Below, in pieces: positions 23,723 to 30,686 of a stretch of 39,405 nt of DNA (position 1 is the stretch's first letter; every line of letters begins with the position of its first letter). This DNA comes from Spirochaetaceae bacterium (GTDB lineage Bacteria; Spirochaetota; Spirochaetia; Treponematales; Breznakiellaceae), in contig JAITJK010000003.1 in assembly GCA_031278935.1 (NCBI GenBank), positions 1 to 39,405 of the forward strand, written 5' to 3'. The notes under the pieces are model-generated. The model did no database searches and was not told where the DNA came from. It saw nothing but the letters and a program-made list of their open reading frames with translations. A program made the translations under genes and the position numbers.

Positions 23723-25951
23723 TAGGTAGGCAACCGCCATACTGAGGGGCGGGAGGCGGAGCGTGCCGGCTACCGTACCCAAGCTGTCTACGCCGGCACG
23801 GGTGGCGTCTACCACCTGGGTCCAGACTCCATGAGGAAGCGTCAGGTCCCGGGCCACGGTGTCGCCGTTGTAAGCCACCAAAATCGTGCGCCACCCATCA
23901 CCGTTGGCATACTCACCTATGGTAAAGGCCACCAACTTGTCCGCCTGGCAGAGAAAGACGATCCGGTCCATGTCCGTCTTAGCATCCATACGGAACGCTG
24001 GGTGGGCCTTCCTAAGCCGGATAAGACCCGCATAATACCGCACCACTTCACGGTACGTGCCGGCGTTCTCCCAGCGTATCTGATTGATGCGGTCCGGCGC
24101 GTTGTAGCTGTTGTGGTTACCGAATTTACTGCGAAGCATCTCGTCCCCAGCCTGGAAAAAGGGCACCCCCTGGGCGGTGAGGATGATCCCATTGGAAAGC
24201 AGCACCGATTTCACCGGCTCATGGTCCAAAAGAGGCCGATCAGGTCGGATAAGACTGTAGGGATCCCCCGCAAGGTCAGCTGTTCCCCAGGAAAGGGCAA
24301 ATTTGTCCCACAGATTCAGGTTGTCATGGGCGGTAACGTAATTGACGCTTTCGCTGGCCCTTTCAGTGAAACTATCCACTGAACCGCAGACCCCTACAGC
24401 GATGCCCGCTTCCTGGTCGCTTTCTCCGGAGGCAAAGCCTTTGCTCCCATCATCACTGCCGCCTTTGATGGATGTGCGAAGACGGTCGTTGAAAATCGCG
24501 ATCCCTAAGCCCTTCTGAGCGCCCATGCTGGTCTGCTCCTTACCGGAAAGGATGGAACCCCCGGCTTCCCAGGGTTCGCCATAGATGATAATGGTGGGAT
24601 CCACCTGGCGCGCTGATTCCGCGACCTGCTTCATGGTTTCCCGGTCTATGAGGGCCATAAGATCAAAACGAAAGCCATCCACCCCATACTCCCGGGCCCA
24701 GTATTGCACCGAATCGACGATGTATTTCCGCACCATAGGCCGCTCGCTGGCCACTTCATTGCCGCAGCCCGACCCGTTTGATAACGTGCCCTGATCGCTT
24801 ATCCGATAAAAATACCCCGGCACGATGGCGTCAAAGGGCGTACCGCCGGTACTGGCCGTGTGGTTGTACACCACATCCATAATCACCCGAATCCCCGCGT
24901 CATGGAGGGCTTGCACCATTCTTTTGTATTCCTGAATCCGCACCGCAGGATCCCGAGGGTCCGTCGCGTAGGAACCTTCAGGTACGTTGTAGTTCAGCGG
25001 ATCGTAGCCCCAGTTCATCTTAGGGTCCGGAGAGGCAGGATCGTCCACCGTGAGCTCGTTCACCGAAGCTATGTCAAAGCTGGGAAGCAGATGCACGTGG
25101 GTAATGCCGAGGTTCACTAGGTGATCCACCCCTGTAGGAACCCCGGCGGCGTTTGTGGTTCCCCGCTCGGTAAAGGCCAAGAACTTCCCCTTATGGGTCA
25201 TACCGGAATGGGGGTCAATGGAAAAGTCCCGCAGGTGGAGCTCGTAAATCACCGCGTCCTGGGCCGCGCCGGAAAAGGCGGGCCGCGCTCCGGGGCGGAA
25301 GTTGGCCGGATTGGTCATGGCAAGGTCCACAATGGCGCTCCGCTGACCATTGGCGCTGACCGCCTTGGCGTAGGGATCGACGGCGTAGGTAAGCCGGCCA
25401 TCGGCAAATTCTAGGCGGTACATATAATACTTCCCCGCAAGGCCCCCCGCCACCGTAGCGGACCATACACCGGAAGTGGGGTCTTTACTCATGGCCTTAA
25501 GGGTATCGGTCTCGTGATCCGCAACCACGGCCCCGGAATAGACCCCGGCGTCGTCGTAGAGGGCGAGGTCAACCTTCCGCGCCGTAGGGGCCCAGACTTT
25601 GAAGGTACACCCCTGAGGGGTATAGGTGAGGCCCAAATCGTCTCCCCTATACACAAAGGAATCAAGAATCCTCCCCATGGCCACGGGATACTCGCCGAAG
25701 GCGCCGGACTCGTCCCGCACCAGTACAAGGGGCGAAGGATCTCTGAGAGGAGTGTCCAGGGTGATAAGTACCTGTCGAGCATTGCGGCCTTTTACCGCCT
25801 TGCCCGCCTGTTTTTGGCCATCCACATAGACTGAGAAGCTGCTGTGTTTTTTAGGGACTTTAAGCAGACTTACCAGTACCTGTACCGGGCTGTCCGCAAC
25901 GGCGTACTGGATGGGTACGGAACGGGTATCGGGTTTTTTCGTATAGATCAC
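23699..25951 (-). CDS. pulA: Pullulanase, catalytic part (GH13 type I)
   Basis: Type I pullulanase hydrolyses alpha-1,6 branches in pullulan and starch. The 750 residues hold a CBM48-like region (about 108-190) and a GH13 barrel with N-W-G-Y-D-P (313-318), D-V-V-Y-N-H, G-F-R-F-D (nucleophile), Y-G-E-P-W (acid/base) and T-A-H-D-N. The frame continues upstream through the rest of a CBM41, including D-W-A-E-K-D, to an in-frame TAA at 26189. Without that stop the gene would start at 26365 as a lipoprotein. The GTG at 25951 has GGGGGA nearby and might allow a cytoplasmic product, but the natural protein is surely the longer one. The C-terminus V-E-A-Y comes from a dispersed repeat. Confidence 0.9.
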   Translation of the reverse strand: MIYTKKPDTRSVPIQYAVADSPVQVLVSLLKVPKKHSSFSVYVDGQKQAGKAVKGRNARQVLITLDTPLRDPSPLVLVRDESGAFGEYPVAMGRILDSFVYRGDDLGLTYTPQGCTFKVWAPTARKVDLALYDDAGVYSGAVVADHETDTLKAMSKDPTSGVWSATVAGGLAGKYYMYRLEFADGRLTYAVDPYAKAVSANGQRSAIVDLAMTNPANFRPGARPAFSGAAQDAVIYELHLRDFSIDPHSGMTHKGKFLAFTERGTTNAAGVPTGVDHLVNLGITHVHLLPSFDIASVNELTVDDPASPDPKMNWGYDPLNYNVPEGSYATDPRDPAVRIQEYKRMVQALHDAGIRVIMDVVYNHTASTGGTPFDAIVPGYFYRISDQGTLSNGSGCGNEVASERPMVRKYIVDSVQYWAREYGVDGFRFDLMALIDRETMKQVAESARQVDPTIIIYGEPWEAGGSILSGKEQTSMGAQKGLGIAIFNDRLRTSIKGGSDDGSKGFASGESDQEAGIAVGVCGSVDSFTERASESVNYVTAHDNLNLWDKFALSWGTADLAGDPYSLIRPDRPLLDHEPVKSVLLSNGIILTAQGVPFFQAGDEMLRSKFGNHNSYNAPDRINQIRWENAGTYREVVRYYAGLIRLRKAHPAFRMDAKTDMDRIVFLCQADKLVAFTIGEYANGDGWRTILVAYNGDTVARDLTLPHGVWTQVVDATRAGVDSLGTVAGTLRLPPLSMAVAYLPPAVEAY

Positions 25952-26188
25952 CGGATCCCCCTGGAGGATCCAGATTTCCCGCCCTTGGGTAAAACGGTCT
26001 TGGGCCGTATCTTTTTCCGCCCAATCGTTACCTTCCTCACTACGGCGGATAATGACGCCGAATTCGCTTATGGGGAGGGATTCAGGAATACGAGCGGTAA
26101 CAAAACCGCTGCGGTCTGGCCGGGAGAAAGGGTACCCTGCGCCGTCTCCATTGGGGTTTGAAGGCCAAACCCAGGCGTTCCAGCCTGT

Positions 26189-26365
26189 TTAATCCTGATC
26201 GTAACGATTGTAATGAACAATCAGGGCATACCCCCCCCCCCCCCCCCCGGTAATAGAATCAGCGCTTGAACAGGAATTGAAAGATACCAAAGATGCCGCA
26301 GCAGGGGCCGCAACCATAACGACCGCAAAACTTCTTAAGAGCCGGCTCATCCGGTTTTTGATCAT
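26189..26365 (-). pseudogene. N-terminal part of the pullulanase lipoprotein, ended by an in-frame stop
   Basis: From the ATG at 26365 (AAGGTGGAG upstream) runs a signal peptide ending S-F-N-S-C (Cys 32, a relaxed spirochaete-type lipobox), a short Ser-rich linker, six glycines coded by an 18-nt poly-G tract (26231-26248) and the beginning of CBM41, A-L-I-V-H-Y-N-R-Y-D-Q-D. A TAA follows where CBM41 proteins have an aromatic residue, and the same frame then reads T-G-W-N-A-W-V-W-P. So it is one gene with a nonsense codon, in the same frame as 23699-25951. It may be a true mutation, a sequencing error or a tolerated stop. Confidence 0.75.
26231..26248 (-). repeat. 18-nt homopolymer (poly-G in the gene sense)
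   Basis: Eighteen consecutive C on the plus strand, read as six glycine codons between the lipoprotein linker and CBM41 of the pullulanase. Tracts of this length change copy number by slipped-strand mispairing, and sequencing also miscounts them. Confidence 0.9.
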
Positions 26366-26408
26366 GGCACACTCCACCTTAAAAATCGGGGAACCCCGTC
26401 GTGTATTG

Positions 26409-26422
26409 GTGTTACGTAACAC
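26409..26422. promoter_or_regulatory. 14-bp perfect palindrome, probable operator of the pullulanase gene
   Basis: GTGTTACGTAACAC lies just downstream of the predicted transcription start (about 26428). A central CG in a 14-base palindrome is typical of LacI-family operators, but no LacI-type gene is in the window, so the repressor is unknown. Confidence 0.6.
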
Positions 26423-26434
26423 TAGTATTTAGAA

Positions 26435-26463
26435 ATAATAACCACCTTTTTTTCGGTTGTCAA
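26435..26463 (-). promoter_or_regulatory. Consensus promoter of the pullulanase gene
   Basis: Read on the minus strand, TTGACA (26458-26463), 17 bases, TATTAT (26435-26440). This is the best match to consensus in the window. Confidence 0.85.
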
Positions 26464-26583
26464 GTTTTATTTTCATTTTTCATGATAGAACCAGAGGAGC
26501 GAAGCAATGACGATTGAAAACACTCACAATGACCGCATTCATTCGGATAATTCGTGGTTTTTCTTCTCCCTGGTATGATTAAC

Positions 26584-26618
26584 TTTTTGGGGGTCAGACC
26601 CTTTCGGACCCCCAAAAA
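26584..26618. repeat. Palindrome with GGGGTCAGACCC core after the GH13 gene
   Basis: TTTTTGGGGGTC and GACCCCCAAAAA form a 12-bp perfect stem around 11 bases; the GGGTCAGACCC core (26591-26601) is a further copy of the dispersed palindrome. It lies 18 bases after the neopullulanase stop. On neither strand does a U tract follow the stem, so it is not a standard intrinsic terminator. Confidence 0.7.
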
Positions 26619-26635
26619 ACGCGGGATCTTATGCG

Positions 26636-28414
26636 CTAAAGGCCGGTGTAGGTCCAATACACCGCTATGCTCTGGGAAGGAATCGCCCCTTGGATGACCG
26701 GGCTGGTGGAAAGCTGAATCCGGCCCAGATGTTTTTCGCAAAACCCTACCTCCAAGGAATCATCCCCAGTGTACACCACCGTCAGGGTTTCCCGCCGGTT
26801 CCCGAGTTCCCACACCGCAGCGCCGTGCAGAGGCCGGTAGCTTATATACCCCTCCTGAATAAGTTCAAGATGGGCATACCGGAATGCGATAAGGCCCTTA
26901 AAAAAAGCGCGCAACTCCTGGTCCTGCCGCGCTTCATCCCAGATCATGGGCCTACGGCAGTCAGGATCCCCTTGGCCTTCCATACCCAGTTCGGTACCGT
27001 AATAGAGACACGGCGAGCCAGGCAGCAAAAAGAGCATCGTAAAGGCGTTCCGCAGGGCCAGCTTGTCCCCAGCGGCTAAGGTTAAACTGCGGGGGGTATC
27101 GTGGGAGTCCAGGAGGTTAAAGGCTACGCGGTTATGCATATCAGCGTACCGCCCCAGGGCCCGGAACAGCCGAATGTTTAATTCCTCAAGACTGATAGTT
27201 TTTCGCAAAAAAAAGTCCCCTATGGCGAACCCTAAGGGATAATTCATGGCAGCGTTAAAATATCCCGGATTAAGCCAGGGTGAGGCGTCATGCCACATTT
27301 CCCCCACCACATAGAGATCCTCTTTGACGGCCCGAACTTCCTGGGCAAAGGCCTGCCAGAAATCCAGAGAAACCTCATCGGAAACATCCAGCCGCCAGCC
27401 ATCAATATCGCACTCCCGCACCCAGTGCACTGCGGCGTCCAGCAAATACCGCCGGGCCTGGGGATGCTCGGTGTTCCATTTGGGCATTCGCGTACTCAGG
27501 GCAAAGGTATCAAAGGGAATCTCCTTAGGGTTCTCGTAATGGTCCCTCACGGGAAAACTTTTTATATGGAAATAGTCCCGGTACGCCGAGTGGTCCTGGT
27601 TTTTAAGGACATCCTGCCAAAAGGGATGCTGCTGCCCACTATGGTTAAAGACCCCATCGAGCATCACCCGTATACCCCGGCTATGGGCATCCGCCACCAA
27701 GCCCTTGAGGTCATCCTTCGTCCCAAAATGCTCGTCAATGGCAAAATAATCCTCCGTGTCGTATTTATGGTTCGAGGGAGCTTTAAATACCGGGTTCAAA
27801 AAAATGCCGGTTACCCCTAAGTCCGCGAGATAATCGAGCTTTTGACGGATTCCCGGGAGGTCCCCGCCGAAAAAGTTAGAGAACTCCGGTGCGTCCCGGT
27901 TCCAATCCCCGCACTGGGGGGGGGATAGAGCGGTATCCCCGTTATAAAACCGCTCAGGAAAGATCTGATACCACACCGTACCCGCAACCCAAGCCGGGAC
28001 GTGCGGTGCGTCTACCCGGTGGATAAAAGGAAAAAAGAAGTGATTAAAGGTCTTCCTTACTGCCTCAATGGTATAGGGCTCAAGGCCGTTCTCGGAAAAG
28101 TAATGATACCCGCCTCCTGCCCAAATCAGGAAGCCATACTTGAGCCGCCGCCGAGGGGGGAGTTTCAAGGCAGCCCGCCAGATTTCGGTGGTGACTCCCT
28201 CTCCGGCGAGCTGTTTATCCATGATCGCCTCTCCGTGCTGCCAATGGGAATGGTCTTGGGTCTGTACGTATTGGAAGGGGTCTCCGTATAGGAGGGACAC
28301 CGAATCCACCGGACTTTCGGTAACCAGGCGGATAATTACTCGGTCAAGGGATGTATCGTAGTAGCAGTAAGGCAGGGATGCCTGGTGATAGACCTGCGGC
28401 TTTTCAGTATTCAT
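26636..28414 (-). CDS. Neopullulanase / cyclomaltodextrinase (GH13_20-like)
   Basis: The 592-residue enzyme has an N-terminal CBM34-like domain (about 1-120) and a GH13 barrel: D-G-V-F-N-H (253-258), G-W-R-L-D (nucleophile Asp 343), G-E-M-W (Glu 372) and D-S-H-D (Asp 439). This domain order is that of the neopullulanase/maltogenic amylase/cyclomaltodextrinase group, which cleaves short maltodextrins and cyclodextrins. No signal peptide, so it acts on imported sugar. AAAGGA precedes the ATG by about ten bases. A large inverted repeat (28429-28481) lies just upstream. A nine-C run (gene sense) occurs around residues 164-167. Confidence 0.92.
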   Translation of the reverse strand: MNTEKPQVYHQASLPYCYYDTSLDRVIIRLVTESPVDSVSLLYGDPFQYVQTQDHSHWQHGEAIMDKQLAGEGVTTEIWRAALKLPPRRRLKYGFLIWAGGGYHYFSENGLEPYTIEAVRKTFNHFFFPFIHRVDAPHVPAWVAGTVWYQIFPERFYNGDTALSPPQCGDWNRDAPEFSNFFGGDLPGIRQKLDYLADLGVTGIFLNPVFKAPSNHKYDTEDYFAIDEHFGTKDDLKGLVADAHSRGIRVMLDGVFNHSGQQHPFWQDVLKNQDHSAYRDYFHIKSFPVRDHYENPKEIPFDTFALSTRMPKWNTEHPQARRYLLDAAVHWVRECDIDGWRLDVSDEVSLDFWQAFAQEVRAVKEDLYVVGEMWHDASPWLNPGYFNAAMNYPLGFAIGDFFLRKTISLEELNIRLFRALGRYADMHNRVAFNLLDSHDTPRSLTLAAGDKLALRNAFTMLFLLPGSPCLYYGTELGMEGQGDPDCRRPMIWDEARQDQELRAFFKGLIAFRYAHLELIQEGYISYRPLHGAAVWELGNRRETLTVVYTGDDSLEVGFCEKHLGRIQLSTSPVIQGAIPSQSIAVYWTYTGL

Positions 28415-28428
28415 AGCGCTTCATCCTT

Positions 28429-28481
28429 TGTATACTGATCTGTTCCTGCCGGGTTAAACCCAGCTTGGTTCTCAGTATACA
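28429..28481 (-). promoter_or_regulatory. Long inverted repeat upstream of the neopullulanase gene
   Basis: TGTATACTGA (28429-28438) and TCAGTATACA (28472-28481) are perfect 10-base arms separated by 33 bases, with GGGTTAAACCC (28451-28461) inside. The proximal arm abuts the ribosome site. It may be a two-site operator or a leader hairpin. The distal arm includes a -10-like TATACT. Confidence 0.6.
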
Positions 28482-28536
28482 CCCACCGGCCCTGGAGGCA
28501 TAGCCCCTGCCGGCCTGCTCCAGCGCTGCCCTCACC

Positions 28537-29244
28537 CTAGCTGCGGCAGGCGCAGCTCTCGGTAAGAACATGAACAAAACACCCCTGCAACACCGCCAAA
28601 GGCTCAAAATCAAACACCTGAATAGCCGTCTTGTCCCAATAGATACGCAAGTCCGGCGGAAACTCATCATCCGCCTCATAAAACACCACTCGGGTAGGCA
28701 CCTTAGGAAACACGTCATACGCCCATTTATGCGCCGCTCCTTTGTCGCCGTCCAGAGGTCGCATCCCCAGCCATTCAACCCCCGCCGCAAACCGCGTAAC
28801 CTGTTCCTCCGGGGCGCAGCCCTCCAGCACGGTCCTCAGGGCTAGTGTCATCCGGCCCATCCCGGAAATATCCTCCCGGGTTGATGAAAAAACACCGTGT
28901 GAAAACCGGTCAATCAGACAAAAATCCTCAAGCGGCTCGCCTCGCGCCTTGGACAGGGCGTAGTAGCACACTATACTCCTGAAATTGAGCCTCACCGCCC
29001 GCCCGCTCACGGTGTCGCAGGAAAAAACACCGCCCTTTTTCGACAAGCGATAGCGCTGGCCCAGAAAATCAATCTCTATCTCATCATCCGCCGCGCCGTC
29101 TTTCGTTGGTATAAACCCCAGTCGCCTCACGGCATCGGCAAAATCCACCTCCCCAAGCCGGTGGACCACATAGTCAAAGGTAAGTTCCTCCCCCGTAGTC
29201 TTATCGGTCTGTCGGTCACGCCTGAACGACGGCATATAACTCAT
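28537..29244 (-). CDS. DUF3786-like protein
   Basis: The 235-residue soluble protein has no signal peptide or membrane segment. A block V-P-T-R-V-V-F-Y-E-A-D-D-E-F-P-P-D near 185-200, followed by a D-K-T-A-I-Q-x-F pattern, resembles the DUF3786 family's L-W-E-x-D-E-E-F-P-A segment. Function of this family is unknown. It ends E-S-C-A-C-R-S, with a Cys-x-Cys pair. AAAGGAG precedes the ATG at the usual distance. It lies 120 bases upstream of the neopullulanase and is divergent from the lactonase gene; nothing ties it clearly to sugar use. Confidence 0.65.
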   Translation of the reverse strand: MSYMPSFRRDRQTDKTTGEELTFDYVVHRLGEVDFADAVRRLGFIPTKDGAADDEIEIDFLGQRYRLSKKGGVFSCDTVSGRAVRLNFRSIVCYYALSKARGEPLEDFCLIDRFSHGVFSSTREDISGMGRMTLALRTVLEGCAPEEQVTRFAAGVEWLGMRPLDGDKGAAHKWAYDVFPKVPTRVVFYEADDEFPPDLRIYWDKTAIQVFDFEPLAVLQGCFVHVLTESCACRS

Positions 29245-29321
29245 AGAACACTCCTTTTGCGGGGAATTCGGACAACGAAGCTACTGGCCCCGTCGAATTA
29301 GAGTACCCTGTTTTGGAGCAT

Positions 29322-29333
29322 TCCGCTAGCGGA
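29322..29333. other. TCCGCTAGCGGA palindrome
   Basis: A perfect 12-base palindrome in the divergent gap between the DUF3786-like and lactonase genes, about 110 bases before the lactonase start. It may be an operator or a repeat fragment. Confidence 0.35.
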
Positions 29334-29407
29334 TGAGGGATCTATAACGCCTGGACCCCACAAAAGCGCTCCGGAACCGTCCCACCGCGTTTTGTCCCCC
29401 ATGCACC

Positions 29408-29436
29408 TTCCCAACCGGATACCCTTGGGGTATACT
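29408..29436 (+). promoter_or_regulatory. Probable promoter of the lactonase gene
   Basis: TTCCCA (29408-29413), 17 bases, TATACT (29431-29436). The ATG lies seven bases beyond the -10, so the transcript would begin at or next to the start codon. Confidence 0.55.
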
Positions 29437-29443
29437 GACCTCT

Positions 29444-30496
29444 ATGTTTACCGGTTTTATTGGAAGTTACACCCCCACAGCAGGAGCGGGACAGGGCATA
29501 TATGCGTTTACTCTGGATCCCCATAGCGGCGAGGTAAGGGATATACGCCTGGGCATAGCAGCTATACATCCTTCATACCTGGTTTTAAGTCCCTCCCGGC
29601 GCTGCCTGTTTGCCGTCCAGGAATCCCCCCATGGTTCGGTAGCCGCCTTTGCCATCCGTAACGAAGGGTTACAGCCCTTAAACCACCAAAGCAGCGTAGG
29701 GGACGATCCCTGCCACCTTGCCCTAAGCCCGGATGAACGCTTTCTTATGGTGTCCAATTACGGCAGCGCTTCTATTGCGGTACTCCCTATAACCAATACG
29801 GGCGCGTTAGGAGAAGCGGTGCAAGTGATTCAGCTGCACGGATCGAGCCTGAACAAAACCCGTCAAGAGTCGGCCCATGCCCATTCATGCACCTTCTCGC
29901 CGGATGGAACGCGGGTGTTTGTCTGCGACCTGGGCAGCGACCGAATTATAGTCTACCGCTATGACCCGTTCTCAGGGCGGCTCACGGAACTATCTCACTA
30001 CGCCGCCATCCCAGGATCAGGCCCTCGGCACTTAGGGTGTTCCCCCGACGGAAAGTATCTCTACGCGGTGAATGAACTCGATTCGAGCGTAGCTGTTCTG
30101 TCCCTAACGGAGCAGGACGGACAGCTGCGGTTTTCTCTGGACCAGTGTATCCCTACGCTCCCTGACGACGTTTCTACGGACAATACCGCCGCCGCTATTA
30201 TCCAGAGTAATGACGCCCGGTATATCTACGTTTCTAACCGTGGGCATGACAGTATTGCCGTCTATGCGGTGCAAGGCGACGCGAGCCTTAGGATGATTAC
30301 TACCGTACCTTCAGGGGGAAAAACGCCCCGGGCTTTGAGTCTGGACCCGGGCGGCGCTTTTTTGTTCGCCTGTAACCAAGGATCCGATAGTATGTCGGTG
30401 TTTAGCCGTGAGCCGGGCGGCGCCCTTATATGGCGAGCTGACTACCCCCTACCCTCTGCGCCTACCTGTTGCGTTTGTATTGCCGCCCCGGCATAA
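29444..30496 (+). CDS. Lactonase / 6-phosphogluconolactonase, YbhE-type beta-propeller
   Basis: The 350-residue protein matches the seven-bladed propeller lactonase family: repeated blocks of the type F-x-x-S-P-D-G-x-x-x-F-V-x-D-L-G-S-D and P-S-Y-L-V-L-S-P appear through the length, with the conserved G-P-R-H-L near 195 and an H-A-H-S-C-T-F-S-P-D-G stretch. Members hydrolyse 6-phosphogluconolactone in the pentose phosphate route, though some act on other lactones. No signal peptide. The ATG has no Shine-Dalgarno sequence; a -10 box sits seven bases before it, so the message is probably leaderless. Confidence 0.88.
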   Translation: MFTGFIGSYTPTAGAGQGIYAFTLDPHSGEVRDIRLGIAAIHPSYLVLSPSRRCLFAVQESPHGSVAAFAIRNEGLQPLNHQSSVGDDPCHLALSPDERFLMVSNYGSASIAVLPITNTGALGEAVQVIQLHGSSLNKTRQESAHAHSCTFSPDGTRVFVCDLGSDRIIVYRYDPFSGRLTELSHYAAIPGSGPRHLGCSPDGKYLYAVNELDSSVAVLSLTEQDGQLRFSLDQCIPTLPDDVSTDNTAAAIIQSNDARYIYVSNRGHDSIAVYAVQGDASLRMITTVPSGGKTPRALSLDPGGAFLFACNQGSDSMSVFSREPGGALIWRADYPLPSAPTCCVCIAAPA

Positions 30497-30580
30497 AGGT
30501 TCTCATGGAACGCCCTGGTCCAGAATACAAAGGCCCGTGGCATAGAGCAGTAGGCTTCATCCGCAACGTATGCCTCTATA

Positions 30581-30622
30581 CCCTAACCACAGGGTCCCCC
30601 CATACGCCTCCCCGGCAGGAGC
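30581..30622. repeat. 42-bp dispersed repeat, copy 6
   Basis: It begins CCCTAACCACAGGGTC and ends CATACGCCTCCCCGGCAGG plus AGC. It lies between the convergent lactonase and GH3 genes. Confidence 0.7.
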
Positions 30623-30686
30623 CGTTACCTTACCATCTCGGCTTATACCCCCTAGACGAAACCCGAAGCGTGGGGCGCCTCACTCC

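Noticed and set aside
26584..26618. Intrinsic terminator for the neopullulanase gene
   Set aside because: The stem is strong but T runs lie on the 5' side of the stem in both directions, so there is no trailing U tract.
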